This document shows positions 44,901 to 55,380 of a stretch of 64,000 nucleotides of DNA, piece by piece. Position numbers and translations under genes: made by a program. This DNA comes from Fischerella sp. PCC 9431 (GTDB lineage: Bacteria; Cyanobacteriota; Cyanobacteriia; Cyanobacteriales; Nostocaceae): NCBI RefSeq assembly GCF_000447295.1, contig NZ_KE650771.1, positions 1,662,730 through 1,726,729 of the forward strand, read 5' to 3'. Numbering within the stretch: position 1 is the first letter of the stretch; each line of letters begins with the position of its first letter. The notes beneath the pieces are model-generated. The model was not told the DNA's origin, did no database searches, and was given only the letters and a program-made list of their open reading frames with translations.

Positions 44901-47778
44901 ACTAGCGTTGAAGCTACAAGAACAGTTGCAGTCCAAAACGCTCAAATGCAGAACCAGCTTTATTGTCCACACCTTTATCCGTCATTGGAAAACTCCACTG
45001 CATGAACAACTCCCCTACTTTCTAGATGGTTACCAGAGTGGACTGGAAACTGGAGACATGGAAAGTACGGCATTAAATGCACAAACATATTGTTACTATG
45101 CTTATTTTGCTGGTCAAGACTTAGCAGCACTCGTAACCGAAATTGCAGCTTATCACCAAAGCATCCGTTCACTCAAGCAAGAATCAACACTGCAATATTT
45201 GGAGATTGTATATCAAGCCGTACTTAATTTACTCGGACATAACGAGTATGGCGATCGCTTGACGGGAACAATTTGTAATGCTGAACAACTGCTATCGCTT
45301 GATGAAGCAACTCAAGACCGCACAGCTTTATTTCATTGGCAAATTAATCAAACAATTCTTTGGTATTTGTTTGGACAATATCAACAAGCTGCTCAACAGT
45401 CTGCTTTGGCAGAAAAGTATTTAGATGCAGGGATTGCTCAATTTTCCATTCCTTTGTACTTCTTTTACGATTCTCTCATTCACCTGTCACTGTACGAGCA
45501 AGCAACACAAGAGGAACAGCAACAGATTCTTGAACGAGTTGAGAATAATCAACAAAAAATCGCAAAATGGGCAACATTGGCTCCCTGTAATCATCAACAC
45601 CGTTGGGAATTGGTAGAAGCCGAACGATCTGCCATTTTAGGCGATCGCACATTAGCAATTGACCTGTACGATCGCGCCATTGCCAATGCCAAAGAAAACG
45701 GTTTTCTCCAAGATGAAGCTCTCGCCAACGAACTCACCGCCAAATTCTATCTTCACTGGGATAAAGAAAAAGTTGCCCAAGCCTATATGCAGACAGCTTA
45801 CTCTTGTTATGCCCGTTGGGGAGCAAAAGCAAAAACCAATGACTTGGAAAAACGCTACTCTAAATTGCTACGTCCGATTTTGCAACAAGCACTACAAACA
45901 CTAAATTCCTTAGAAACATTAGCAACAGTTGCTAACCCAAGCTACTCAGTTTATTCGACTTGCAGCATCGGTTCTTCCAGTACTTACATCAACTTTACAT
46001 TAGACTTTGCCGCAATTATCAAAGCATCACAGGCCCTTTCTGCGACAATTCAACTCGACGAATTGTTACAGCAACTTACCCAAATTATCCTCGAAAATGC
46101 TGGTGCTGATAAATGTATATTGCTTTTACCAGAAGATGAACAATGGCAAATACGAGCCACGACTACTCTCAATGGCAGCAACTTAGAATCAGAACTCCTA
46201 GAAAATAATACCAAGATTCCCGTTCAGTTAATTCAGTATGTCAAGAACACGGGTAATACCGTTGTGATTGATGACCTAAAAACAAATTTGCCAGTAGTGG
46301 ATGATTATTTAAGTCAACATCAACCTCAGAGTGTTTTGTGTCTACCGATTCTCAACCAAGGGCGTAAGTTAGGAATTTTGTATTTAGAAAATAGCTTGAC
46401 AAGCGGGGTTTTTACAAGCGATCGCATTGTAGTGTTGAATTTCCTTTGCACTCAAGCCGCAATTTCTCTAGAAAATGCTCGTCTATACACAAATCTCCAG
46501 GGAAGTCAAGCTATTTGTCAGCGTCTTGCCGAAAATGTTCCGGGTGCTATTTATCAATTTCGCATGGCTGCTGATGGCTCTTTTGCGATCAATTATATTA
46601 GCCCTAGTTGCTATGAGATTTACGAACTCAGTGCCGAGGAAATCATTACAGATGCTCAAGTGATCATTTCACTCGTTCATCCAGAAGATGTGAATCAGTT
46701 TCACCAATCGATCGCCATCTCTGCTCAAACATTGGCACCGTGGAACTGGCAGGGGAAAATTATATTATCATCAGGGAAAATCAAATGGCTAGAATATGCA
46801 TCCCGACCAGAACGCCAAGCTGATGGCTCTATTCTCTGGGATGGGATAATTATGGATATTAGCGATCGCAAAGCTGCGGAAGCAATTATTGAGCAAAAAT
46901 CCCAAGAACTAGAACAAGCACTTCAAGATTTACAAAAAACCCAATTGCAACTGATTCAAAGTGAAAAAATGTCTGCGCTTGGTAACTTAGTTGCAGGTGT
47001 GGCGCATGAAATTAATAATCCGGTTGGATTTATTGCAGGCAATCTCAACGAAACGAAACTGAGATTACAAGATATTGTCGCGCATTTACAATTGTATCGT
47101 TCTGGCGCATCCAAAACAGAAATTGAACAACACGCCGAGGAAATTGATATTGATTATCTTTTGGAAGATTTACCCAAAATGATCAACTCAATTCAATTGG
47201 GGTGCGATCGCATCATGAATATCAGCACCAGCTTGCGAATTTTCTCGCGCTCAGATAAAGATGAGAAAGTTCCGTTTAATATCCACGAAGGTATCAATAG
47301 CACAATTTTAATTTTGAAACATCGTCTGAAAGCAAATGAACGACGTCCAGCCATTGAAGTTTTCACCAACTACGGTAATATTCCTCTAGTTGAATGCTTG
47401 CCTGGACAGCTGAACCAAGTATTTATGAATTTGCTAGCTAATGCCATTGATGCATTAGAAGAATCAAATCAAGGACGGAGTTTTGCAGATATTCAAGCCA
47501 ATCCTAATCGGATCACAATTACAACATCAATGTACCAAAATACTCATGTCAAAATTCAAGTTGCTGACAATGGAATTGGTATAAGTGATGATATCAAACA
47601 ACACATTTTTGACCATTTATTTACGACTAAACCTATCGGCAAAGGTACAGGATTAGGATTAGCGATCGCTCGTCAAATTATAGTTGAAAAGCATGAAGGT
47701 ACTTTGAATGTAAATTCAACTATTGGGCAGGGTTGTGAGTTTGAGATCAAAATACCAATTTGTCAAAAGTGCGGATGA
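41950..47778 (+). CDS. giant hybrid Ser/Thr kinase - AAA ATPase - GAF - PAS - histidine kinase
   Basis: 1942 residues from the ATG at 41950 (GGGAG upstream); a GTG seven codons earlier lacks a ribosome site. Order: Hanks-type kinase (~10-270; HKDIKPANI at 137, [19 protein letters not shown]); AAA/STAND-type ATPase (Walker A GFSGIGKS at 339, Walker [12 protein letters not shown] near 467) with a long helical repeat region to ~1330; GAF (~1352-1510); PAS (~1519-1640); HisKA with His1686 in [12 protein letters not shown]; and HATPase ([18 protein letters not shown]). All core motifs look intact. Such proteins are known in heterocystous cyanobacteria; a few are linked to stress or nitrogen control. 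The 3' end overlaps an antisense tRNA. Confidence 0.95.
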   Translation: MITAIDETPYINGYELIETLYQGSKTEVYRAIRLVDQQAVVIKLLRQEYPNFSQLLQFRNQYTIAKSLNIPGIIRPYSLEPYRNSYALVMEDFGGISLKQYMTNSQTRYGLSLEEFFTIALQLADILHQLYQERVIHKDIKPANILIHPETKQIKLIDFSIASLLPRESQNLISPNVLEGTLAYLSPEQTGRMNRGIDYRSDFYSLGVTFFELLTGKLPFTSDEEMKLVHSHIAKQAPDLSEVKPEIPKIMGKIVNKLMAKNAEERYQTALGLKYDLEKCLFQFKQTGDIAEFDIGKRDICDRFIIPEKLYGRESEVKILLEAFERVAQGDSELILIAGFSGIGKSAVVNEVHKPIVWKRGYFIQGKFDQLKRNIPLSAFVQAFQELIRQLLTENDQKLQQFKNKILLSLGENAQVIIEVIPELEQLIGKQPTVPELSGIAAQNRFNVLFQRFIQVFTTQKHPLVIFLDDLQWADSASLKLIQLLMTESNSNYLLLIGAYRDNEVSSAHPLILTLNKIVQTSAIVNKMTLRPLSQLKLNQLVADTLGCSEETAFILSQLVYQKTQGNPFFAREFLKSLHQDGLIKFNYGQGCWQCEIAQINQQALTDDVVAFMAFQLQRLPESTQEVLKLAACIGNQFDLATLAIVSEQSEIETAAALWNALQEGLILPQNEVYKFFGGQADQAVACETSKVVAYKFLHDRVQQAAYSLIPHYQKQATHYKMGKLLLNNFSDAEQQERLFEIVTHLNAGSSLITQSSERQRLVELNLMAGRKAKSATAYATAVDYLTMGIELLPYYSWDIQYSLTLALHIEAAEACYLNIDFEQMDKWAEIVLENAQSLLDSIPVYVTRMMAARSQGHPLATLQIGLQVLHLLGIDFSQQPTQTEIAQATEATRRLWEGDSPLSLLNLPAMSNPHCLAAMNIMTKMVPAAYLVAPSLMPLLICKKVEFSIIHGNCPISVYAYADYGLILCGLVENLEAGYEFGQLALKLQEQLQSKTLKCRTSFIVHTFIRHWKTPLHEQLPYFLDGYQSGLETGDMESTALNAQTYCYYAYFAGQDLAALVTEIAAYHQSIRSLKQESTLQYLEIVYQAVLNLLGHNEYGDRLTGTICNAEQLLSLDEATQDRTALFHWQINQTILWYLFGQYQQAAQQSALAEKYLDAGIAQFSIPLYFFYDSLIHLSLYEQATQEEQQQILERVENNQQKIAKWATLAPCNHQHRWELVEAERSAILGDRTLAIDLYDRAIANAKENGFLQDEALANELTAKFYLHWDKEKVAQAYMQTAYSCYARWGAKAKTNDLEKRYSKLLRPILQQALQTLNSLETLATVANPSYSVYSTCSIGSSSTYINFTLDFAAIIKASQALSATIQLDELLQQLTQIILENAGADKCILLLPEDEQWQIRATTTLNGSNLESELLENNTKIPVQLIQYVKNTGNTVVIDDLKTNLPVVDDYLSQHQPQSVLCLPILNQGRKLGILYLENSLTSGVFTSDRIVVLNFLCTQAAISLENARLYTNLQGSQAICQRLAENVPGAIYQFRMAADGSFAINYISPSCYEIYELSAEEIITDAQVIISLVHPEDVNQFHQSIAISAQTLAPWNWQGKIILSSGKIKWLEYASRPERQADGSILWDGIIMDISDRKAAEAIIEQKSQELEQALQDLQKTQLQLIQSEKMSALGNLVAGVAHEINNPVGFIAGNLNETKLRLQDIVAHLQLYRSGASKTEIEQHAEEIDIDYLLEDLPKMINSIQLGCDRIMNISTSLRIFSRSDKDEKVPFNIHEGINSTILILKHRLKANERRPAIEVFTNYGNIPLVECLPGQLNQVFMNLLANAIDALEESNQGRSFADIQANPNRITITTSMYQNTHVKIQVADNGIGISDDIKQHIFDHLFTTKPIGKGTGLGLAIARQIIVEKHEGTLNVNSTIGQGCEFEIKIPICQKCG

Positions 47779-47851
47779 AAGGACTTGAACCTTCACACCT
47801 CTCGGTACTAGAACCTAAATCTAGCGCGTCTGCCAATTCCGCCACATCCGC
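47770..47851 (-). tRNA. trnL: tRNA-Leu (anticodon UAG)
   Basis: 82 bases on the minus strand. Acceptor stem GCGGATG / CATCCGC is perfect; anticodon stem CTAGA / TCTAG with loop TTTAGGT gives anticodon UAG; T loop TTCAAGT. The extra arm is short but adequate for Leu. The CCA end is not encoded (ACTT follows). The 3' end overlaps the last 9 bases of the giant kinase gene, on the opposite strand. Confidence 0.95.
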
Positions 47852-48043
47852 ATCAGTTCTACATGGTAACATAAGAAATACTCGATAGCAATAAATTTTT
47901 TTAGCGACTGTTGCCTAGTTTTCCAAATCACATTGATGCATACTTAAATTTTGCTACAACTTCTTCCCAGGACAAAAAGCTCTAGGAGGAAGCCTTCAAT
48001 TTGTGTGAAAATATTTCTACTTTGATGATTTGCGAGAGAAACC

Positions 48044-48787
48044 ATGACGATGCATCCGACTCTCCAACGTGCATTTGCTAGCCACTGCGCCCTCAAAATT
48101 ATCAGTGGTTTGAATAATTTTGATCCTGCCCGTGTGGCAGGGACTGTGAACGCAGCACATCACGGTGGTGCGACTTTTGTTGATATTGCTGCTGATCCTG
48201 CCTTAGTAGAATTAGCTAAGAGCTTAACTAATCTACCCATTTGTGTATCCGCAGTAGAGCCAGAAAAATTCTTGTCAGCAGTAACTGCTGGTGCGGATTT
48301 AATTGAAATTGGGAATTTTGATGCTTTCTATGCTCAAGGACGTAGATTTGAGGCTGAGGAAGTTTTAGCACTGACTCACCAAACTCGCGTTTTGCTGCCA
48401 GAAATTACGCTTTCTGTGACAGTTCCCCACATTCTCACACTTGACGCACAAGTACAACTGGCGGAGGAATTGGTAAAAGCTGGTGCTGACATCATCCAAA
48501 CCGAAGGTGGTACTAGTAGCAACCCTATTCATGCTGGTACCTTGGGCTTAATTGAAAAAGCCACTCCCACATTGGCAGCAGCTTACGAAATTGCTCGTGC
48601 AGTATCGGTTCCAGTACTGTGCGCTTCCGGGATTTCTAATGTTACCGCACCTTTAGCGATCGCTGCTGGTGCTGCTGGCGTTGGTGTCGGTTCCGCCATC
48701 AACCAACTCAACAGTGAAATAGCCATGATTGCTGCTGTCCGTGGTTTGGTAGAAGCTTTAAGAACGAGTGTAGAGGTTAGAAACTAG
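48044..48787 (+). CDS. ycf23: Ycf23/DUF561 family TIM-barrel protein
   Basis: 247 residues. Conserved in cyanobacteria and some algal plastids. HPTLQRAFASHCALKIISGL, AAHHGGATFVDIAADP, ICVSAVEPEKF, GADLIEIGNFDAFY, IIQTEGGTSS and ASGISNVTAPLAIAAGA fit a TIM barrel with a phosphate-binding end. Function is unproven. Start ATG at 48044; the second ATG (MHPTL) two codons in is equally possible. Confidence 0.88.
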   Translation: MTMHPTLQRAFASHCALKIISGLNNFDPARVAGTVNAAHHGGATFVDIAADPALVELAKSLTNLPICVSAVEPEKFLSAVTAGADLIEIGNFDAFYAQGRRFEAEEVLALTHQTRVLLPEITLSVTVPHILTLDAQVQLAEELVKAGADIIQTEGGTSSNPIHAGTLGLIEKATPTLAAAYEIARAVSVPVLCASGISNVTAPLAIAAGAAGVGVGSAINQLNSEIAMIAAVRGLVEALRTSVEVRN

Positions 48788-48880
48788 GGAACAGGGAACA
48801 GGGAACAGGGAACAGGGAACGGGGAACGGGGACAAGGGAGCACAGGGTGCAGGGAGCAGGGAGCAGGGTGCAGGGTGCAG
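48787..48880 (+). repeat. GGGAACA and GGGAGCA heptamer repeats (STRR)
   Basis: Several GGGAACA units, then GGGAGCA/GGGTGCA units. They lie directly after the ycf23 stop. Confidence 0.85.
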
Positions 48881-48892
48881 GGAGAATAGCCC

Positions 48893-48950
48893 CATTCCCC
48901 GATTCCCGATCCCCGATTCCCGATCCCCGATTCCCAATCCCCGATCCCCT
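48893..48950 (-). repeat. GGGGATC/GGGAATC heptamer repeats (STRR, inverted)
   Basis: Read on the minus strand, about eight GGGGATC or GGGAATC units. Complementary in type to the array at 32459. Confidence 0.85.
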
Positions 48951-50073
48951 ACCCCAAACAATCCTTGAGGCTATAAACTACCTGATCTTGTTGTTCTTCA
49001 GAAAGTTCTGGGAACATCGGTAAGGATAAAACCTCTTGGGAGACTTGTTCAGATACTGGTAGTTGTCCTGGTTGATAGTTCAAGCTTTGGTACACTGGTT
49101 GTAAATGTAGAGGACGAGGATAGTAAATCATTGTATTTACACCTCGTTCTTGTAATTGGTCGCGTACCCAGTCTCTTTTGTTGTTAAGTACACGAATTGT
49201 GTATTGGTTCCAAACTCCTTCGCCACCATTTAGTTCTTGGGGAACAATAATACCGGGAACTTGATGAAGAAATTGTTGGTAACGAGATGCGATCGCTCGT
49301 CTTTTTTGATTCCAAATATCTAAATAACGCAGCTTGATTTGTAAAATAGCCGCTTGGATAGCATCCAAACGGCTGTTAACACCTATTTCTTCATGGATGT
49401 AGCGATTTTTTTGACCATGATCTTTTAATACCCTTAACTTAGCTGCAATTTCTGGATCATTGGTTGTTATTGCCCCGCCATCGCCACAACCACCGAGATT
49501 TTTGGTAGGGTAGAAGCTAAAACAGCCGATGTGTCCGATACTTCCTACTCTTTGTTCACTCCAAGTTGCACCTGTAGATTGAGCGCAATCTTCAATGACT
49601 GTGAGATGATGGGCATTAGCGATACTCATGAGTGCAGTCATATCCACTGGTTGTCCAAACAAGTGGACAGGGATAATTGCCTTAGTCTTGGGTGTGATTG
49701 CTGCTGCTACTTGTTGTAAATCTAAATTAAAAGTGGTTGCATTGATGTCAACAAAGACTGGTTTTGCTCCTACAGCATCAATTACCTCGGATGTAGCAAT
49801 AAAAGTGAAGGGTGTTGTAATTACCTCATCATCTGCACCTATATTAAAAACTCTCAGTGCGAGATAAAGTGCATCTGTCCCAGAATTACAAGCTATACAT
49901 TCATTGACACCGTGATAGTCAGCAAACTGTTGCTCAAAGCTTCCAACCACTGGGCCACCAATATAACGACCAGAAGTTAAAACCTCTAAAACCGCACTAC
50001 TCACTTCTGCTTCAATCGAGGCGTATTGCTGTTTAATATCAAATGCAGGAATGGAATTTTGACTTTGAACCAT
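48949..50073 (-). CDS. DegT/DnrJ/EryC1/StrS-family sugar aminotransferase
   Basis: 374 residues, PLP-dependent. NSGTDALYLAL at 63-73 (cofactor phosphate), PFTFIATSEVI, IEDCAQSTGATW, FSFYPTKNLGGCGDGGA with the PLP lysine, and GVNSRLDAIQAAIL. These enzymes aminate nucleotide-linked keto-sugars for surface glycans or natural products. No nucleotide-sugar genes are adjacent. Starts at the ATG at 50073. Confidence 0.93.
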   Translation of the reverse strand: MVQSQNSIPAFDIKQQYASIEAEVSSAVLEVLTSGRYIGGPVVGSFEQQFADYHGVNECIACNSGTDALYLALRVFNIGADDEVITTPFTFIATSEVIDAVGAKPVFVDINATTFNLDLQQVAAAITPKTKAIIPVHLFGQPVDMTALMSIANAHHLTVIEDCAQSTGATWSEQRVGSIGHIGCFSFYPTKNLGGCGDGGAITTNDPEIAAKLRVLKDHGQKNRYIHEEIGVNSRLDAIQAAILQIKLRYLDIWNQKRRAIASRYQQFLHQVPGIIVPQELNGGEGVWNQYTIRVLNNKRDWVRDQLQERGVNTMIYYPRPLHLQPVYQSLNYQPGQLPVSEQVSQEVLSLPMFPELSEEQQDQVVYSLKDCLG

Positions 50074-50279
50074 GAGTTTATTATTTATAAAAATGTAGGC
50101 TGAAAAACCTTGAGAAACAGCAACGTAGTTGCGAATTTCGTACTATCTTACCTAGTCCTTTCAGGACGGTTACGCCAACAGTGAATAGCTAGCTGTGTGT
50201 TGTAGCTTGCTTGGCGCAAGGTAAGCATCAACACAAGATCCAAATATATGTGATGAAAGTTCCCGGTGGTTTTTATTGG

Positions 50280-50345
50280 TAGTGGTTAGTGAATAGTGGA
50301 TAGTGGTTAGTAGTCAACCAATCAACAACTAACTACTAAACTACT
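50280..50345 (+). repeat. TAGTGGTTAGT-type short repeats
   Basis: Degenerate repeats of GTGGTTAGT/GTGGATAGT followed by the complementary AACTAACTACTAAACTAC. Directly upstream of the permease gene. Confidence 0.6.
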
Positions 50346-50358
50346 AACGCCAAAACCT

Positions 50359-51135
50359 ATGCAGGAACTGATCAAATTAGATTTAGTTGATTTGGCTAGT
50401 GCAACAGCATTGATAGCTATAGTCATTGGTTTATCTGTTTGGGAAAATCTCGGATTAGAACTCAATCTAGTCCTTGCAACAGGGAGAACCATTTTACAAC
50501 TAGTGGTATTGGGATACGTTTTAGATTTCATCTTTGCTTTTAACAATGCTTGGGCAGTTTTAGCGTTTTTAGCATTATTGCTGACAATCACGGCGATTGT
50601 CGCACGAAATCGCATTAGTCAAAAAATACCGCAAGTTTTGCCTTTAGTGTGGAGTTCCCTTTTACTTAGCACGATTGTGGCTATAGTTTATACGAATATT
50701 GTGATAATTCAACCAAATCGATGGTATGAACCACAATATGTAATTCCTCTAGCGGGGATCATACTAGGTAATGCCATGAATGCAGCTGCGATCGCAGGTG
50801 AACGTCTCGTCAATACAATCAAAAATAGCCGTCTAGAAATCGAAACTCATCTCAGTTTAGGTGCAACTCCACAAGCTGCGATCGCCCAGTATCGTAAAGA
50901 GGCGATTCGTGCTGGTTTCATCCCCACTATTAACCAAATGATGATTATTGGTTTAGTGACAATACCAGGATTTGTTGCTGGACAAATATTAAGTGGTGTA
51001 AGTCCCCTTGATGCTGCTTCTTACCAAATTGTAATTATATTAATAACTGCCTTTGCCAACTTGCTAACAATCATTTTGTTAACTAAGGGCTTGAGTCGTG
51101 TGTTTTTTAACTCCGCAGCGCAATTGGTTAAGTGA
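50359..51135 (+). CDS. FetB/UPF0014-type ABC permease
   Basis: 258 residues with about seven membrane spans. NLVLATGRTILQLVVLGYVL, PLAGIILGNAMNAAAIAGER and IETHLSLGATPQAAI are typical UPF0014/FetB marks. In E. coli FetB pairs with ATPase FetA in iron/metal export; no partner ATPase is next to it here. ATG at 50359. Confidence 0.85.
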   Translation: MQELIKLDLVDLASATALIAIVIGLSVWENLGLELNLVLATGRTILQLVVLGYVLDFIFAFNNAWAVLAFLALLLTITAIVARNRISQKIPQVLPLVWSSLLLSTIVAIVYTNIVIIQPNRWYEPQYVIPLAGIILGNAMNAAAIAGERLVNTIKNSRLEIETHLSLGATPQAAIAQYRKEAIRAGFIPTINQMMIIGLVTIPGFVAGQILSGVSPLDAASYQIVIILITAFANLLTIILLTKGLSRVFFNSAAQLVK

Positions 51136-51223
51136 GGATGCGTCTCCCCCAAGTTCTGGAAAAATTCCAAATAGACCCTTATTTTTCTCGTCCTTTAATT
51201 GAGCAGATTATGAGGGAAAATTT

Positions 51224-53113
51224 TTAACGTGTTGGTATATGCCCATGAATTTGGCTACCTTGGGCATCAAAGACAATCACTGCTAAGTTAGCGTTATCAC
51301 TAATGATATCTAGGGCTTGCTGTAAGCTTTGTCGATAATTAGTGATATTTGCTACAGTGTTCTGAGTGCCTTGATTTAAGCTACTGTTCAAGGCTTGTTC
51401 ATACTCCGGAGTAATCCAAACAATTATTTCTCGTTCATTAATGGTATAATTACAAACTCGAACTTCACCAGAACAAGTTTTTTCTAAATCAGTCTGGGTT
51501 TGTTGTAAAGAGTTAGCAACTTGGAGTTTTGCTTGTGCTTGTTTCAGGGATGTTGAATAAGGTTGGATCAAAGTTTGGGCTTGAGTGTAGTACAAGCTAT
51601 CTTCTTTGACCTGCTTAACAATCTTTAAAGCTTGGTTCCAGTATGTCACCGCCGCTTGCCATTGGTTTTGTTTTTCGTAGCGTTTGGCTTGTTCTGCGTT
51701 TTCAATGGCTTGTTGGTAAGTTTTGGCTGCTAGTTGTAGTTTAGTGGTGCGATCGCGTGCCGCTACAAGTTTTGGTCTATACTCTGTCAACAGTTTTTGT
51801 ACTTCTGAGTATACAGAGCTAGTCTTAGGAATAATAGTCAAAGCATTAATTGCCACTTGCCAAGTAGATTGGACTTTTTGTAATTCTGGTAAAGTTTTAG
51901 CTGTGGCTTCTTGCTTCATGGCGACATTGGCGACATTTTTAGCTGCTGTGATTTTTTTTAGCCATTTGTCTTCTACTTGTAATTGCTGATTCACAATCCG
52001 CAATTTGGCACGATATATTGCTAATCTTGGCTGCACCCATCCATAAAGTTCATTATTTGTATTAATCGTTTCTAGTGGTGCGATCGCTTGTCGCCAGAGA
52101 TTTTGTCTAGCTTTTAATTCTTCTGCGCTATTTGCTGGGGTTTGACTTTCTTGTGTCGCTAATGAAGCTGCACCAGAGGCTTTGATAATTTTATTTATAG
52201 TTTCTGAGTGTCTAGATAAATTAGTTGCTAGTATCTCAGCTTCTCGGTAACGTCGTGACCAACTAGGAATAGTTTTTAGTGCTGTGGTTGCTTTTCCAAG
52301 TTGCTGTTGTACTGTTGTTAATTCTGATTCAGATTTGGCAGTCTGTATTAATCGTTGCCATGATTTGTCTAAACCCTCGGCCGTCTGGATTTCTTTACAT
52401 TCAGACATCACACAAGGACGTGTCAATAAATAAGCAGTTCCGCCTAAGATCGCAATTGCAGCTACAACTATACCCAACACAATAGGTTTACTTGGGCGTC
52501 TTGACTGTAATGTTGTGTAATAAGACAAATCTGGCGCATCTGCCATTGGATCAAAAGACTGCTCTTCAGATTCATCAAGAATATCTGTAGAGGACTGGTC
52601 ATCCATCAACGCATCGGAAGCGGTAAATGGGGAAGAATGATCTAACTTCTCTTCTTCCTGTACTTCTGGTTTTACTCTCTCATTCTCAAAAGAAACCTCG
52701 AATTCTCCTACTTCCTCAGCTTTTGCTTGAGAAGCTTTCAAAACCAGGGAATGTTTAGCATAAGGTAACTTTACCCCTGCGATTCTGAGAAAAATTTCTA
52801 CGTGTTGTCCGTGGTGGTTGAGTAGCGATCGCAGGCCTTCTTCAAGCAATCCAAAGATGTTTTCGGTATCAGCGCTCACACCTTGGGGGTGTTGCGTTAG
52901 AATCATCAGCTGATCTTTTTTGACAGCACACTTTACCTGGAAATATTCACCAGATGGAATTTCGGCACGCAGTTGTTCTTGCAAAATTTGCGCTATAAAC
53001 TCTAAATCTTCTTCTATGACTCCTACTTCCATAGAATCATCCTGCTGATCTATATAGTTTTGATCGTCTTTGAGTGTGTTAGAACTGATTTTAAGTTTGG
53101 AACGTAGATACAC
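51224..53113 (-). CDS. single-span membrane protein of unknown function, cyanobacterial type
   Basis: 629 residues. N-terminal ~120 residues form a small alpha/beta region (VGVIEEDLEFIAQILQEQLR, EIFLRIAGVKLPYAKHSLVL) and an acidic linker; one span at about 210-232 (PIVLGIVVAAIAILGGTAYL); then a ~300-residue helical region rich in Gln and Ala with TPR-like spacing (WQAAVTYWNQALKIV), and a C-terminal ~90-residue alpha/beta domain (EIIVWITPEYEQAL, LAVIVFDAQGSQIHG). No named family assigned. An internal Met at about residue 28 (MEVGVIEED) could be the true start. Confidence 0.65.
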   Translation of the reverse strand: MYLRSKLKISSNTLKDDQNYIDQQDDSMEVGVIEEDLEFIAQILQEQLRAEIPSGEYFQVKCAVKKDQLMILTQHPQGVSADTENIFGLLEEGLRSLLNHHGQHVEIFLRIAGVKLPYAKHSLVLKASQAKAEEVGEFEVSFENERVKPEVQEEEKLDHSSPFTASDALMDDQSSTDILDESEEQSFDPMADAPDLSYYTTLQSRRPSKPIVLGIVVAAIAILGGTAYLLTRPCVMSECKEIQTAEGLDKSWQRLIQTAKSESELTTVQQQLGKATTALKTIPSWSRRYREAEILATNLSRHSETINKIIKASGAASLATQESQTPANSAEELKARQNLWRQAIAPLETINTNNELYGWVQPRLAIYRAKLRIVNQQLQVEDKWLKKITAAKNVANVAMKQEATAKTLPELQKVQSTWQVAINALTIIPKTSSVYSEVQKLLTEYRPKLVAARDRTTKLQLAAKTYQQAIENAEQAKRYEKQNQWQAAVTYWNQALKIVKQVKEDSLYYTQAQTLIQPYSTSLKQAQAKLQVANSLQQTQTDLEKTCSGEVRVCNYTINEREIIVWITPEYEQALNSSLNQGTQNTVANITNYRQSLQQALDIISDNANLAVIVFDAQGSQIHGHIPTR

Positions 53114-53976
53114 AGTTTCATGACCCCCAGCTTTGTAATGTGAGAGAACATTTTTTTAGCACAAATTTTTAACTTTAACCAAAAGTTAATATTGCCAATA
53201 TCTATCTTTTATAATTGATGAAAATAACACATGATAACTATTTAATAAAATCGATGCCATAATTAATTTCAAGTCAAAATAGGGAATAATAAGATTTTTG
53301 CTTTTACAATATAAAAACTAAAAATATTTAACATATGGCAATTCTAAATTAAATTATTTGCAAAATAACTTGCTTTATGTATCTCTTGTTTTTATCCAAA
53401 TGACAAAAAATAACATGTGACGGAGAAATTATTATTTATATCAATAATTTAAAATTTTTACATACACTGTTAATTGCGTAGGAATTATTACTAAAAAGAA
53501 TCAGGCTCGGAAGTTTGTGAACGTACAAGTCTCCAAAGTTATTTGTAGAACCAATATAAAATCTAAAACATAGAACCCTGTTAGCGAATACATATCTGTC
53601 TAAAGTCTCTTGCTCATTCGTGTTTTCTCTGATATAAATTCAAAAGCGAAAACTTGCAGTTGCTGAGATTCAAATTTTCTCTCACATGAAAAAATTTATT
53701 TTTACGGTTGTATCAAAATTTGATGACAAAAACTCTTGTTCGCTGAAATACAAGAAGTTTTACTGATAGAGTTAATTACTTATTGTAAAAATGGTAAAAG
53801 TCAGTAACAAAAGCGATGAATTTACCAGATTTACTCGATTGGATAAAATTAATGAGAGAAAAATTTATCTTAAGATAAACTACCAAAGTTTGATTGTGCA
53901 AACTAGGTGCAGCTTTCAGATGTTAGACAGCACCACTGCGACCAACTATAAAAGTGGCTAAAGATAAGGTGTGTCA
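53114..53976. other. long AT-rich gene-free region
   Basis: About 860 bases, strongly AT-rich, between divergent genes. The only ORF of note, 56 codons at 53791-53961, has no ribosome site and no recognisable content. It probably contains the promoter of the SucC-like gene. Confidence 0.45.
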
Positions 53977-55209
53977 ATGGAATTGCTAGAATATCAAGTC
54001 AAAGAGTGGTTTCGGACAATAGGCATTCCCGTATTGCCTTCTCAAAAAATTGACCATCCCACGGATTTAAAAAGATTAAAAATAAAATACCCAATTGTAC
54101 TGAAATCTCAGGTACATGCAGGAGAGAGGGCAAAAGCAGGTGGAGTCCGATTTGCGGAAACGACTATAGATGCGATCGCCGCCGCCCAGAATATTTTTAA
54201 TTTGCCAATTTTAGGCGAATTACCAGAAGTATTATTAGCAGAAGCTAAGTATAATGCCAAGCAAGAATTTTTTTTGGCAGTAGTTTTAGATACAGCTGTT
54301 TGCCGACCAATACTTTTGGGTTGTCAAGAAGCAGATATTGATTGGGAATCTGCTGGCAAAAAAATGCAGCATGTAGTGGTAGAACAAGATTTTTCGCCGT
54401 TTTATGCGCGACGTCTGGCTTTAAAAATGGGATTACAAGGTGCATTAATGCAGTCTGTCAGCATAATTGTTGAGAAAATGTACCACTTGTTTATAGAAAA
54501 AGATTTAGATTTAGTAGAAATTAATCCTCTGGGGGTAGATGCTTCCGGTCAAGTGATGGCTCTCAATGGTAGTGTGGATGTTAACGAAAGAGCGATCGCT
54601 CGTCACCCAGATATTACTGAGATGGCGAGAAAAATGACCCATCGTCATAGCAGTGTACAGTTTAACAAGAGATTGAGTGAATGGGACGCAGTAGAACTAC
54701 ACGGTAAAATCGGCATTTTAGGCAATGGTACGGGTTCGGTACTGGCAACTTTAGATTCAATAGTCAATGCTGGCGGTAAACCTGGTGTTTGTTTGAATTT
54801 GCGCCACGCTTTCCCCACTGATACTTTACCAACTACTTTTCGCGATCGCCTAGATAGAGCCATAAATATTTTGGCTGCTGATAAAAGTATTCAAGTTATA
54901 TTAATCAACTTTCTCGGTAGTGTACCTCAAAGTGAAGAAGTAGCAGAAGTAATTGCTGATTTTGTACAGCATCATAAAAACGACATCAAAACCCAGCCTT
55001 TACGTTCTAACGGTAACAAAAGCCGGCGCGAAACCAACTTACCACGCTTAGTTGTTCGTCTTGCTGGTTCTGAATTTAATGCAGCCAGAAAATATTTAAC
55101 AACATTAAAAGTTCCCAGTGATGTATCTATAGTAGTAGTAGAAAATTTAGATGAAGCAGTGGCACAAGCAGTTAATCTAGCTAAAGCTACTAGTCACAGA
55201 AAATTTTGA
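53977..55209 (+). CDS. sucC: succinyl-CoA synthetase beta-subunit-like protein (ATP-grasp)
   Basis: 410 residues from the ATG at 53977 (a GTG two codons upstream is possible). N-terminal ATP-grasp domain (~1-220; YPIVLKSQVHAGERAKAGGV, DLVEINPLGVDASGQVMALN) and CoA-ligase domain (~240-400; GKIGILGNGTGSVLATLD, IQVILINFLGSV). The nucleotide loop reads HAGERAKAGG instead of the usual HAGGRGKAGG, and a ~15-residue polar insertion (RSNGNKSRRETN) sits near 348. It is paired with a SucD-like gene 171 bases downstream, as in SucCD. Divergent, so the substrate need not be succinate. Confidence 0.8.
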   Translation: MELLEYQVKEWFRTIGIPVLPSQKIDHPTDLKRLKIKYPIVLKSQVHAGERAKAGGVRFAETTIDAIAAAQNIFNLPILGELPEVLLAEAKYNAKQEFFLAVVLDTAVCRPILLGCQEADIDWESAGKKMQHVVVEQDFSPFYARRLALKMGLQGALMQSVSIIVEKMYHLFIEKDLDLVEINPLGVDASGQVMALNGSVDVNERAIARHPDITEMARKMTHRHSSVQFNKRLSEWDAVELHGKIGILGNGTGSVLATLDSIVNAGGKPGVCLNLRHAFPTDTLPTTFRDRLDRAINILAADKSIQVILINFLGSVPQSEEVAEVIADFVQHHKNDIKTQPLRSNGNKSRRETNLPRLVVRLAGSEFNAARKYLTTLKVPSDVSIVVVENLDEAVAQAVNLAKATSHRKF

Positions 55210-55239
55210 TAATGTTTCCTTATGACTTAAAAGAGGGTG

Positions 55240-55282
55240 TAGGGGTGTAGTAGAGACACAATTAATTGCGTCTGTACTAAGG
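55240..55282. repeat. dispersed palindrome (GTAGAGACACAATT ... AATTGCGTCTGTAC)
   Basis: One degraded copy of the GTAGAGACGCG family between the sucC- and sucD-like genes. Confidence 0.6.
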
Positions 55283-55380
55283 GTGTATGGGTGTAGGAGA
55301 AAAAACCTCTTTCATCTTTAGTGATGAAACTTGTTTCATCGGAACTGCTTTGTGCCTTGTGCCTTCATATATGTGTTTTT

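Noticed and set aside
53791-53961. 56-codon ORF upstream of the SucC-like gene
   Set aside because: No ribosome site and no recognisable content.
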